A stretch of DNA of 64,000 nucleotides from Gonocerus acuteangulatus (Eukaryota > Arthropoda > Insecta > Hemiptera > Coreidae), in contig OX328124.1 of NCBI GenBank assembly GCA_946811695.1, positions 31,619,648-31,683,647 of the forward strand, read 5' to 3'. Positions within the stretch are counted from its first letter, which is position 1. Each line of letters starts with the position of its first letter. This document shows positions 43,967 through 55,322 of this stretch, in pieces. The notes beneath the pieces were generated by a model, which saw only the letters and a program-made list of their open reading frames with translations, had not been told where the DNA came from and ran no database searches. The translations under genes and the position numbers were made by a program.

Positions 43967-45280
43967 CTATTGTTTCATGTAGCCGAGAATTTAAGGAAAC
44001 AAAAAGACGCGATGGCGTAGGCTGGTGGTGAGTGGTGGGGGAAGGCCTACCTCCCCTTCGGCCCTGCTCCTCCTGGTTCTTTTGTTCCTGGTTGAGTTAT
44101 AGATTACTCAATTCCTTAGGAAAAACTCCCATAGTATTTCAGGGCGAGATTTATGCGATTTCACTATAGGATCTGCAGATTAAAAAGCCCATCCTGCAGA
44201 GCAGCATAAAGAGAATACATTCCTCAGTAAGGCGATGACAGATATAGTTTTTAAAATTTCAAATAATTGCGTTTCTAAGCGAATTAATAAAGATTTAAGA
44301 TTCCACTAGTCACAGATTTTGTATATACAAGACTGGTTGTGGATGACCTGTGAGGTGATGCACAAAAGAAATTATTTATGTTTGTGTTTATTACCATCCA
44401 CTAGATCATTATCGAATCACACACGAATCTTTTCCGTCTTCAAACTGATAATTTTAGAATGCTTAACAAGAACATTCCTGAAGGCCTTACTATTGATTCA
44501 AAAGTATAATTATATGATTTTATAATTTTATTTGTGAGATATATTATTTTTGATGCTAAGTACATTTGGGGGCAGAAACAGCCAACACTATATAATCTCC
44601 GGTTGATGCACCATTAAAAAAAATAAATAAATAATAAAAAAAACTATATAACCTCCTTTTAAACAAGACTGATATTTGCTGGGAGTTTTCAGGTAGAAAC
44701 ATGCCGAGGATAAGAGTCAAACATGAGAAGGTGCACATATTCAAGCAACGAGGGGTAACTGCAGACAGTCTGAGCAGGCTGCTTTTCAAGTGCTTTTCTC
44801 ACATTTCAGCAAATCAGACTCTAAGATGCAATATAAAATGGTCCATTCACAATAATATAAAATTAAATTATTTATTTATTGTGCCCGCTTCAATGGCGAT
44901 AACACAAAGAACAGTATCCTCTGAACTTAGCTATTCCAGGAAATCAGCAGCTATTCCAGGAAATCAGCATGGTTATTGGCGTTGGAAGTGTGTGTGGTTA
45001 TGTAATTTTTTAGATGTAGGGTTAAAATTAAATTAAAATTAAAGTACCAAACAATGTCTGTATAGAATGACAAAGGCAGGGTTATAAATACAAAAACTTG
45101 TTTAAAAGAGCAAAATTTATTCTTAAAAAATTAAAAAGCACAACTTAAGTACAGGTATCACATTTTTAAAATTGTTTTGAGTCGACATGCCAATGATGTC
45201 TGCATTCCTTTGATAAAGGAATTACAAGGAAACATTTTTTTAGGTAGAATATGAAACAATTAATTTTCATTTAAATGGTA
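43967..45280. other. Stretch between the two minus-strand genes
   Basis: No gene is supported. A short tandem duplication of AGCTATTCCAGGAAATCAGC lies at about 44930-44969. The 5' exon(s) of the Ser/Lys-rich gene could lie between 42243 and here, but I could not identify them. Confidence 0.4.
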
Positions 45281-45286
45281 TTTATT
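45281..45286 (-). terminator. Candidate polyadenylation signal
   Basis: AATAAA on the minus strand, 122 bases after the stop codon of the thioredoxin-domain gene. A second one lies at 45116-45121. Confidence 0.4.
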
Positions 45287-45407
45287 CACAATAGTTGAAT
45301 TACCAAGTCATTACCCATATTGAGTAGTTAATAATTTCAACAGAAATGAATTTTTGTTATAATTAGGCTTTCTTTTTTAACATTATTCTTGTTTACATTT
45401 AAATTGA

Positions 45408-46102
45408 CTATTTACTCTTTTTTGTCTTTTCAACTTTTGGAGGCAGTTTTTCATCTTTACTGCTTTTTTCTTTTGGACTGGGTTTTACTCCGCCGAATTT
45501 CAAGGCGTACAGGATGTATAAAAGTATTCCACAGGTGAAAAATGCAAGGAATGTTACCAATAAGGTAGATTCTCTCATGGCATCGACAACTTGTTGCACA
45601 AAGTCATCGCTGAAACAGACAGTGAATAATTATTATTACTTGAGACAATGAATAAAGGTGTTCAAAAGCAATGGAGATTGTCTTCTTTCACCCAATATTT
45701 ATTTAGTAGCTAAAGATTTACTTTCAGCACCTATGGACATAAATGGGCTTAATAAGCTATCAAAAATAATTCATGATATAACAATGTGATATTCTAAATA
45801 TCCATTCTCACAAAAAACAAATAAATCAATTAAAAACGTCTTAATATAAATACATAACAATATAAAACTACCAATCTTATCCTCAACTAAAATGAAGAGG
45901 AAAGTGTTTCTACATTTGTCTCCTGAAGTAGGCTTCTGGATCAACTTGGCAGGGGAGCTTAAGTGAAACAAGCATCTATTTGTTCTCTATTATCTGCAAA
46001 AAATCAAATTTGGGCACACAAATACTGTGTCTAAAACCAAAGGTCATGTTCATTAACCAGTGGAATCCATTACCTGGAACACTTTTTATTTCATCAAAAT
46101 TA

Positions 46103-46145
<43 letters not shown>

Positions 46146-49100
46146 ATACAACTAGCAGTTTTGCATTAATAGGCTTCCAGGTACACTTTTTACAGGCACT
46201 TTGACATGGGGAATTAATGAATCAATTTTTATGACAATACATTAAACCTTTTTCAAGAAAAATTTAAAAAACCTAGATTTTTTTGGTTCAGGTTCTTCAA
46301 AATTAATCAAAAATATGCTCATACATTTGCATTCATCTAAACTACAATAGATAATTTTGGACGTTTGGAGTAGAGGAAGTATCATAAAAAATAAATATTT
46401 TATTTGAAGAGGTGAGCAGATTTGGAATTATTGTATGTTTTCTTAAATTGCTCAAAAGTAACAGAGAAATCATAGTAAATTGAAGACTACTATTGCCAAG
46501 CCTAATAAAAGAATAAAATCAGTCCCATAACTGACCACGAGGGCCCAGTGGGTCAGGTTCCGTAGAGGTAACTGATTCTTGGCCATAAGGCACACTAGGG
46601 AGATAGTGTGGTCAGTACTATTTTCCGGCTGCTTGACTTTCTCCTTTGCAGATACCCATTAATAAATTAACTAAAGGCTGGATTGGCCTAGGGACGGTCA
46701 GGGTGTCGTAATCCAACCCATGAACGAAGACACAAAAACCCTTAGTGCTTCCTCGGGATTTGAACTCAGCTCCTCCAGCATACAAACGGCTCATCGACAA
46801 ATCTGGGCCATTAGTGCCGACATCCAGGGTGCAGCCAGGAATTTTCTCAGCGAGCCCTGAGATGAGAAAATTCCTGTCGCCGGTGGGGATCAAACCCAAC
46901 ATCTCCCGCTTATGAATCTAAGGCGCTACCCACTAGACCACGGGAGACCCTCCAAGCCTAATAAATCTATTAGAAAATAGCATACATTTTGATAGGCCCA
47001 ACTCTGTTGGAGGAACAGTTCTTGAAGTAACTGAGTTTGCAAAATATTTTAGGTTTCTATTCCAAGCTTTCTAACTCACACCCCACGGGTAGGCATTATG
47101 TGGAAACACACTTAGATGAAGCAGTTTCTGTGAGCCACACTTTCTTTACATGTATATGTTCTACACTAAAATGTAAACATTGGACACAATTCTTTTATTT
47201 GGATAGAGAGGTGCACCTAAATTAGCTTAAAGTTAAATTTTAAAGCACATTCTTGATAATACACTATGCCAATATGTGTCTGAAAATAATGGAACTTCAA
47301 TGAAAGAAATATTTAGCTACCAGATAAGTAAAAGGCAAAATAGGACACCTATTTTTATTATTGATTGGTATCACTTAAAAAAAAAATCATCACATTCCAC
47401 ATTAAGGTCTCTCAGATTTATTACAGGCTCTTCATCACAGAAACACAACATAATAAAATAAAACTGAACTTACAAAGGTGCTTTAGGGAGAGGAACTTTC
47501 TCTGCTTTCGCATTCTTATACCAGTCAGTTGCAAATGACACAAAAGAAGGCACATCAAACTTGGGAATATTATAATGATACATTCTGCCCAATCGAAAAC
47601 TGAAAATAAAAATGATGATTAAAACAAAGAACAATTGTACCATGAAATTAAACATCAGTCAACTGTCTAAAGAGCTCTTACTTATCTTTCTCCTTCCCTC
47701 AAAAACAACATTTTGTGTTTTCTTTTGTAATTAACTATTCAGTTTATTGAATTACTTATATTTTGTTATTTAGATATGATAATTTAATTTTAAAAAAATG
47801 TATGCATAGTTCCCTAGTCTTAAATGAGACATAATCTGTTTTCATAGTGATTCACGTTAATTATTTGATCGTAAAAAGGCTTTGCAACTGGCGGAACAGA
47901 AGGGAGACCTTTTCTTTAAAATGGAAGGGATAACTTTCCATTTTAAAGAAAAGTTGCCAAGTTAATGGACATCAAAGCAGTGACTCTTAATAGTATTTAC
48001 ACAATTCAATGTTCAGAGATGTTGGACCACTGGATTTTAAAAACATCTATTGGATCACAAATATTAATCATGTTATGGCATATTCCTTAGTGCAAATTAA
48101 AAAAAAATACTGAATATTACATGGGACAGTATACAATGTCAGTGATTTATTATGAAGATTCTAAAAATTTAAAAAGTTGAGGAAATGAAATAACAGCCAC
48201 AGGTTATAAGATAAAAAATAATAAAAAACTTACAATAGAAATGTAGGAACATTGAATATTCTGAACCTCCTGGCAGTAGCACCTGATGTTTTAATATTAA
48301 GCCTGGCAATGTTCAATCTGGTTTTAAGCTTTGCACCAACTGCTTCCCACCTCGCTTGCAAGCGCTGGCAATCAACGCAGTCATTGGTATAGCTGAAATT
48401 AAATCATCATGTTAAAATCATTTATAAAAGTGTAAAATAAAAAAGTCAGAGGGCTAGAGGGTTTTCTTTGAACATCCATCAATGCTATCCTGGCTAGAAA
48501 AGGGTGATACCCTGTAGATAACCCGTCTTAAATACCTGTGGTATGTATAATAGGGGACAAGGTTAGCTCAGTGGTAGAGCACTCGACTAATGAACTGGAG
48601 GACCCAGGTTCAAAACCCGATCACGCACAAAAGATTTTTATCTTCTAATGTCGTCACTCGATGGTTGGATTTGGGGTCCCAGATCCTCCGTAGGCTCATC
48701 TAGCCTTTAATTAATTAATGGGTACCTGCAAAGGGAATGCTCAGGCAGCCGGAGCATAGTACTGACCACACTATCTCCCTAGTGTGCAGTATGGTCAAGA
48801 ATCAGACACCTCTACTGTATCTACCCCTCTGGGCCCTTGTGGCCTGTTACAAAAAAGATTTTTTTTATTTTTATGTTTAATAATAGTAAAGCCTTTATTT
48901 GTTCCATTAATACATTTATATATAAAAATCACCTGTCTGTTTATCTGTTTGTTCCTTATACAAATCCACACCGTTTGACCGATTTTGACCAAACCTGGCA
49001 CACCGGTAGGTCTTGATACGGGGAGAGTCATAGGTTAGGTGAAAATTGTCTATCAGTTGTTCGTTTGTCTGTTTGTTCCTTATACAAATCCGCACCGTTT

Positions 49101-52100
49101 GACCGATTTTGATCAAAAAGGGCACACATCTAGGTCTTGATCCGGGGAGTGTCATAGGCTAAGTTAAAATCATCTAGGACTGACAGTTCGGAGGTCTCGG
49201 GTTCATGGAACATGGCACGCTGGGCAACAGCTAGTTAGTAAATAAGAAATCAAATAAATAAAAGTCTTTAGGTCGTTTTTTGTTTTTTTTTTTTCCTTGG
49301 GCTTAAGGTGTGTCAACCTTTGAGTCAGGTAGTTTTTAGGAACAAAGGTCCATTATTGAACAAAGGACTCCCAATTCCATTCATTTGGATCTATCCTTGG
49401 CCATCTTGTACTAACAAGGACCAGCATGTTTGTTAATGTTGTCTTCCCATCTTGTAACAGGTCTTCCTCTCTTCCTAATTCCATGTAGGGGTATCCAAAG
49501 TGTTTGTCCATCTATCTGATGTCCTGGTAAGGTGCCCAGCCCCTTTCAATTTTTGTTAGTTGATCCCGTTTACTATTTCTGTGAAACCAATCTCTCGCCC
49601 AATAAGTGCACTTCTTATCTTTAGGTGCCGTTTAACTCCTTTTAAGCTTCTATCCATAGCCTTCTTAGTTCTTTTTAGTTTTTCGAGACACTTCAAGTTT
49701 AGGGACCAAATTTGACAGCCATATAGTAGACAAGGGAGAACATTTTGGCCTAATATTTGGGTTTCTTTCTTAACGTCTACTAAAGGGTTCTTCAAGATAT
49801 GTTTTAAAGACCAAAATTATGTATTATGTATAAATGCATGTTAAATTATGTGTTACGTATAAATGGATGTTAAAATTTCAATAAAAAAAAAGAAAGTTTA
49901 CTATAAAAAATCAATATAAATTTAACTTCAGAGACAGAGTATAGTACATTACAGAGGTATACTAAGTGTTTGAGTCATAACTACTTTTCTAATCAGAGAG
50001 AGCCAACTAAAGGCTGATTAATATCCTGCATTACTATCTTCTTTTAGTTGACCTTCAGATAACATTGGGTGAATATTCACATATATATGTTCACTGCTTA
50101 ATGTTCTTTATTGGTAAAACAAATATTAGTTACTTATGAATAAGCCTAATGTATTATGCTTATATATACTTGATCCTTAAGATATCTTCAAGTACGAAGG
50201 CAGCTCATAATCTGAAGGATTGGAATGTAAGTAGGAAAAGTACATTTCAATTTAAATTACTTAAATTTGTAACCTATTTTTGTTACTTTTCATAGTTCAG
50301 AAATTTCTTAAAAATTATTTTTTCCCCAGTCCTGTTTGGATTAGGAGGATTTCTGGATTAACAGGACTCTATTTTGTGCATGTATATATATATAGTTTCA
50401 AGATTAAGCAAGCTTCCGAAGTGGTAAAGCACCTGACTCATGTTCGGAAGGATCTGAGTTTGAGGCTTGGACGTACCTTAAAGATTTTATCTTCTAGTGT
50501 CGTCATCTGTGGGTCGAGATCAGATTCCCTAGGCTTATCCAGCCTTTAATGGGCAACTCCAAGGAGAGAAATCAGGCGGCCGGAGCATAATATCCCTAAT
50601 GTGCTATTGGTCACAAATCAGATACTTCTTCAGGGCACGTCTAGGCCCTCATAATTGTTTTAGGACTGATTTTTATAATCTGCCCTTAGAACACTGTTTT
50701 TTAGGATAAAAATCCAAACGCTAAAGTTTTGTGTTAATTCTTCAAATGCTCTGAGCACATATATGCAGGCGTGAAAAGTAGTGTTTCCATCACTCTAGAC
50801 GCATATAGGCGAGCATGAAAAGTATTGCCCCAGCGCTCCAGACGCATATATGCAGTCTGGATTCTGCACTTGCCATGATCGGCTTGACTCATAGTTTTTC
50901 ATATTCCTTCCCTCCAAAAACTGTTTATGATCAAAAGAAAGGAAATATTTATTTTTAAACACCTCCAAGACAGGAAAAATTGTACAGAAGAAGCAATGAG
51001 AGCCACCTTTTACATCTGTGGACATTTGCGGGACATGCACCACAGTTAGTGGTTATAAGGTTAATAGGCTCCAGCAAGCAATGTCGGGCGTGGCCAGTGC
51101 CTGTATGGGTGACCGACCACGTGCTTTTGGCATTATAAAAGAGTGGCAACCTGTAGATAGCCGTCTGGTGTTAATAGCCCAATTCTTGATACACTTTTAA
51201 ACATACACAAAACAAAAAAAATAGGTCCAGGTATTTGTATAAGGAAATATCTATGGACATTTTAATTTTTTTCTTAAATATCCTGTAAATACCATGGCAA
51301 GTGCAAGGTGATTATTTATTCAATAATTTTAAAAATATTTTAATAAAATATTCTATCTATAAAAATTTCAATTTTTTTCTTAAGTATCTTGTAAATAGTA
51401 GAGAACCATGGCAAGTGGAAAGTTACTATTCAAAATTTTAATTTAGCTAAAACAAAAAAGTTTCTTTTATAACTTTCGATATGGCCATTGCAATAAATTA
51501 GTTCTCAAAACTTTGGAGTTGGTTCATTTGATGGCGATTATGATTGTGTTCAATATCTTTTTTAATTTGTTTAGCTGAAAAATGTGTTTAACATCATAAC
51601 TGACAAAGAAGTCCTTTTTGGTTTTTGAGTGAGAGTTTGCTGAGAAATCGAGAGAAAGAAAAAATCTGGCCCTATAAAGTATAATGAGGTGTAGATAATT
51701 AGCCGTCGAGGTGATAAGCAGTCAGGGGGAATAGTTGGGATTCGGCTAGGAAAACATCAATACGATTTTTGTAAAAATATATTTTCATCATGTTCACTTA
51801 AGAGTTAACTTTGGTCTTTCTCTACACCCCAGCATTCATTGCTGACGAAAGCTACCAAAGAGTAGCCGGAATAATGTATAGTTAGCAAAAGTGGATACTT
51901 TTGAGCCTTTTAGGCAAACTAGGGCCAAAAATCTAACTTTTCTTAGAGATTTCATGAGATGCAATGAGTTTTTTTTTAATTTAAGCATTCTGCAAAACAA
52001 AAAAGCACAATACAAAGCATAATACAGAGACATGCAATGATGGTGCAGCCAGTGGGAGTTTGATTTTTCTTAGATTATACTACGTATAATGAAAGTGATT

Positions 52101-55100
52101 CACATAAACCAGATAAAAATGAACCCAGTTTAACTCAATTTTAAGGATAATGTTTTCCAATGTCAAAACATGACCAATTTGCATTAGAGAGAAATTAATT
52201 ACAAAATTGAAGAGTTAATAATGATTAAATGAATAAAGAAAAGGCTTACAAAAGAATAAACCAATCACCAGTCGTAGCTCCGGTTGCTGCTTGAGTTAAA
52301 AGTTCAAAACTATCATCAGACAACTCCTTTACAATAGGATCTTTGTTCTCTGAGAAAACGTGTACTATCAGGTCTTCATTATATTCTCCTGCAAATAATT
52401 TTAAGACCACACATTATTTAAAAATATAGTAAATACTTTAGAAAAGATTTTTAACCAATTAATACAAATTCAACAACTCCCACAACATAAGAACCCTGGT
52501 CCCCCCCTTTTTTTTTTACTTTCAAAATTAACTCACTAGGCTGGGATTGGAATCAAGCTCCAAAGTACCTGATTGCTGGCCAAGAAGGGCAATCTTCAGG
52601 AGAAATGAAACACGTCAAATTTCTTCACAATTTCATTTGGGTGCTAAGCTGAGTCAGCTTAGGCATAAATCTGAACAAAATATAGCACTGAGGATTGTAA
52701 CAAGAGCTGCTGAAAGTGCTTAGCGCCCACATAAAATTGTTGTGAAGGAATTTGACTTTTTTTAATTTCTACTAAATCCAGTTCCTCCCAGTGCATTTCA
52801 CTCTGGTTTGTTATATGATTTGTTCCAAGGCTGGATAGTGGCTCTGGGCAGGCAAGCACCTCGAGCTTTTTTCGGCTTATACTAATACTCTCAGAGGATA
52901 TCTTATGAGCTGATTACGAATGGTGCCTTCAGACAGCAGAGGTCGCAGAGCCTGCAACGAGCCAGAAACCCTTCCGCACATCCTGGGTGCCTGTTGGAAG
53001 ACTGAGTTGATGAGGATTAACAGGCACCATGAAATGCTTACCATCATACCCGACATGTTCAGATCGAAAGAGGGGTGTTTGAATCGAAAGAGGTTCAAAT
53101 CGAAGAGCCGGACATAGTCATAATTAATCGAAAAACTTCTTCAGGCACTATATTAGACCCGACAATTCGGTTTGAATTAGACGTAGACCAACCAAAGGCA
53201 ATCGATATGGAGAAGAAAAAAATTTATGAAGATTGCATCCCATATTTTGAAGAGAAATATAAGGTTCACAAGTGGGAAGTAATAGGTCTCATGTTTGGAG
53301 CTCGCGGCACCATCACGGAGTTTATCCCAAAATTTGCCACAAAATTCCAAATCAAACAAGAAGTTCTACTACGAATCAGCAGAACAATCCCGAAGGACTC
53401 AATTCACATGGTGAATTACCACCTTTACGGATGAGAAGACGAATATGACTAAACTAAAAATAATCTTAAAAAGTAGAGAATAAAATATTATAAATAGACC
53501 ACTGAGACGGTAACGACTAAGGCATGCTTTCTTCCTCAACCAATAATAAATTTTTTTTTTTAAATCATTGCCTATTATCGGTTTTAGGAGGATGCTGTTG
53601 CCCAAAGTATTCAGCTACCTTTCAGATTGGTCTCTCTCTATGCCCTGCAGGACCAAAGTTTTTTGTTCCATTAGAGTTCAATTATTTTTAGAAACTGATG
53701 ACAAAAACCACATTTAAAAGAATGAAGACAGTCCGCCTGCTGTGCACACAGGATGTTACAGATCAATATTGTTTAAAGATAACGAGTTCAAATGAAAAAA
53801 AAAATATAATAATAATAAAATATAAAATACTATAATAATACTATGCTTATGAATGGAATGTCTTACCATCATACAACAGAGGCACACCATGCCTAAAAAA
53901 GACAAGTGATGGTTCCTTGGTAGGATCATAAAGTTTCACAAGGTAACTGCTTTCTGCTTTAACCACCCAAGCATTTAATGAGTCAACCAAGTCTTCTCGT
54001 ATATTAATAAGTATAGTTTCTAATTTATCACATTCTGGGCAGTCAGGCTTGGCTAAAAAACAAGGAAAACATTAATTAAAGAAACAAATATATAATGTAA
54101 TATTCAAATTAATAATTAAGGGTTCAACGATTCATCAATTTTCTCTATAACAAACACATCTGCTACTGAAAATACAAAAATTATAGATGCTAACCCACAC
54201 AACCCCTATGATTTTGTGCAGTAAACACCCGCTAAGTATGTGTGAAGTGGAGGACCTAAAAAAGTTATTTATGTGAAAACAACTAAATTACACAACATTC
54301 CCATTGTAATTTAGCTGAATAACTCAAAATTATTGACTAGTTGAGGCCATTATTTAAATATTTAGAACGATCTTATGCTGAGAATATCAAAGCCAGTTTT
54401 AAATACAATAGTGGTCCTGTAGCACAAGGTAATGTTCAAAATAGCATAAAAGTATAATGAAAATTTCGATCAACTTAGTTTGTATGTTTAATTTTAGCTG
54501 GAGGCCCGGTGGCCGTGAGTGCTAAGGCGTATGCACTCCGTGCCTAAGGCCCTGGGTTTGATTCCCACTAGGGATGGTGGCTTTTCTTTAGAAAAGAGAA
54601 AAACATCAGCCCTATCCTCGCTATAAAAGGCTGGTAACCTATAGATAAACTGTCCTAAAATTCTTAGATAACAATAAATGGGCATTAAAATATTAATAAA
54701 TAATTTTAGCTTGTGTAGAGATCATTTGTTTATTACAGAAGATGTTGAATAATGTTTGTTTAAAATTTAGTATTGAGAACATGCTACATAGCTATTGGTA
54801 TGTAAAAAAACAATGTTTTCCTAATTGTTCAGAAAGTTTTCATTTCTTTCAGAAAAATTAGTTTAGTTATATATTGGCTATAATATCTTTGCAAGTCTTG
54901 ATTTAGACCTCTGCAAATTTGATTTAGATGAGATCTAAATATAAATATTTAATAAATCTGTGTGATTAAATTAAAAGGTCTGAACAAACAATCATATCCT
55001 AAACATTATCCTTGCATAGATAACATATGTCACAATAAAAACCCTTCTATTCATTACAGCTGATATTTTATACCATCACAGCCCATCAACATGACATGAA

Positions 55101-55322
55101 GATTTGACAATGAGGAAGGAAGGCCTGGTTTACAAAGCTGTATAAAAGGCAAACATAAAATGAATTTAATGGTCTAGGGAACTTACTAAACAGTACAACC
55201 ACATATTTCTCATTCCTTATAAGGGAAAGAAGTTCAGGTTCTGCTACAGTTTCGAGGAAAGAAGTATCACCATAGCAAAATGAACTGATACCAATAAAGA
55301 ATAACGCAAATTTAAAAAACAT
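45408..55322 (-). CDS. ER membrane protein with two thioredoxin-like domains (TMX-like), six exons
   Basis: Exons in transcript order: 55187-55322, 53867-54052, 52250-52388, 48234-48392, 47474-47599 and 45408-45610. The start [18 protein letters not shown] is a signal peptide. Domain one spans about residues 25-105 with CPEC at 50-53; domain two spans about 130-240 with CVDC at 159-162 and the NVPTFLFF cis-proline strand. The last exon gives a membrane span ([20 protein letters not shown]), a Lys-rich tail and a C-terminal KKSK, a dilysine ER-retrieval signal. This indicates a type I ER protein acting in disulfide exchange, as in the TMX group; the exact orthologue is unclear. The first five exons join in perfect phase. 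In the last exon the membrane-span frame is one base out of register with the spliced frame (see findings), so the gene has an apparent +1 frameshift near 45600 or an unseen microexon. Length without the extra base would be about 315 residues. Confidence 0.85.
46106..46141. repeat. Poly(A) tract
   Basis: About 36 As within the last intron of the thioredoxin-domain gene. Confidence 0.85.
46511..46953 (-). repeat. Composite (dimeric) SINE: family A head joined to family B body
   Basis: Minus strand, 5' to 3': an A-family unit (GGTCTCCCGTGGTCTAGTGG, box B GGTTTGATCCCCACC, GGCTGCACCCTGGATGTCGG, GATGAGCCG) runs directly into a B-family unit. That unit has box B GAGTTCAAATCCCGAGG, CAGTACTGACCACACTATCT on one strand or the other, and GGACTGATTTTATTC at its end. 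One target duplication (CCAAGCCTAATAAA on the plus strand) flanks the pair at 46497-46510 and 46954-46967. The two modules therefore inserted together. Confidence 0.85.
47909..47953. repeat. Perfect 18-bp intronic hairpin
   Basis: CTTTTCTTTAAAATGGAA at 47909-47926 pairs exactly with TTCCATTTTAAAGAAAAG at 47936-47953 across a 9-base loop. It is too short for a typical pre-miRNA and is probably a remnant foldback. Confidence 0.75.
48547..48852 (+). repeat. tRNA-headed SINE, family B, full length
   Basis: The head TTAGCTCAGTGGTAGAGCAC (box A) with loop CTAATGA and box B GGTTCAAAACC is tRNA-like (possibly Ile). The body AAAGATTTTTATCTTCTAAT, CCGGAGCATAGTACTGACCA, AGAATCAGACACCTCTACTG and GGCCTGTTACA is shared by all B copies. 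It lies in the intron upstream of exon 48234-48392. Confidence 0.88.
48916..49240 (+). mobile_element. Short dispersed element with Helitron-like 3' end and internal duplication
   Basis: TATATATAAAAATCACCTGT opens a unit with TTGTTCCTTATACAAATCC and CCGTTTGACCGATTTTGA. The unit is repeated once about 125 bases on (48935-49044 and 49062-49170). The segment ends GGCACGCTGGGCAACAG then CTAGT, resembling a Helitron terminus, although the preceding hairpin is weak. Such repeats are common in arthropods. No protein is encoded. Confidence 0.45.
49330..49800 (-). pseudogene. RTE-type LINE reverse-transcriptase C-terminal fragment
   Basis: The minus-strand frame reads [20 protein letters not shown], then [20 protein letters not shown] and [11 protein letters not shown]. 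In another frame it continues with a [10 protein letters not shown] / [14 protein letters not shown] pattern. This is the conserved post-RT region of RTE-like LINEs (LYG..tW…R…G…R.R…GRP..RW.D). It is frameshifted and truncated. Confidence 0.78.
50403..50672 (+). repeat. tRNA-headed SINE, family B, diverged
   Basis: AAGCTTCCGAAGTGGTAAAG is a worn tRNA head. AAAGATTTTATCTTCTAGTG, GGCGGCCGGAGCATAATATC, TCACAAATCAGATACTTCTT and TAGGACTGATTTTTATAATC follow the B body and 3' end. Confidence 0.75.
51066..51225 (+). repeat. 5S-rRNA-derived SINE, 5'-truncated
   Basis: It starts in the 5S head (CAAGCAATGTCGGGCGTGGC, then TGTATGGGTGACCGACCACG) and continues with AGAGTGGCAACCTGTAGATA, a tail, and an A-rich end. 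Confidence 0.82.
51840..51875 (+). other. Degenerate hammerhead-like motif
   Basis: CTGACGAAA is followed by GCTAC-CAAAGA-GTAGC (5-bp stem II) and then CGGAAT in place of CGAAAC. The loop CAAAGA is the same as in the motif at 12213, suggesting one repeat family. Core mutations make activity unlikely. Confidence 0.35.
52603..52762. repeat. Imperfect inverted repeat of about 160 bp
   Basis: GTCAAATTTCTTCACAATTT…GGGTGCTAAG at about 52613-52647 is complementary, with mismatches, to CTTAGCGCCCACATAAAATT…GAAGGAATTTGAC at about 52718-52757. It is probably a small foldback or MITE in the intron. Confidence 0.6.
52880..53590 (+). pseudogene. R2-type LINE 3' end: zinc knuckle plus restriction-like endonuclease, frameshifted
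   Basis: The first frame (from about 52920) encodes [28 protein letters not shown], the Cys/His knuckle that precedes the endonuclease of R2/NeSL-type LINEs. After a frameshift near 53080-53100 a second frame encodes [20 protein letters not shown] through [20 protein letters not shown], a PD-(D/E)xK-type endonuclease core, and stops at 53434. About 155 bases of 3' UTR ending in an AT-rich run follow. The reverse transcriptase is absent: a 5'-truncated insertion in an intron. Confidence 0.8.
54502..54690 (+). repeat. tRNA-headed SINE, family C, full length
   Basis: GGAGGCCCGGTGGCCGTGAG, box B GGGTTTGATTCCCACT and the linker GTGGCTTTTCTTTAGAAAAG lead into CATCAGCCCTATCCTCGC. The core GGTAACCTATAGATAAACTG and a tail ending ATAACAATAAATGGGC follow. 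It lies in the first intron of the thioredoxin-domain gene. Confidence 0.85.

Noticed and set aside
44701..45036. 111-residue plus-strand open frame
   Set aside because: Low-information translation that includes a short tandem duplication; no homology pattern or splice context.
47909..47953. Pre-miRNA
   Set aside because: The 18-bp stem with 9-base loop is too short for a typical animal pre-miRNA and has no flanking stem extension.
48547..48620. Possible genuine tRNA gene with boxes A and B
   Set aside because: The same head with the same long body recurs at 13078, 26552, 46511 and 50403, so it is a SINE head; the acceptor stem does not pair.
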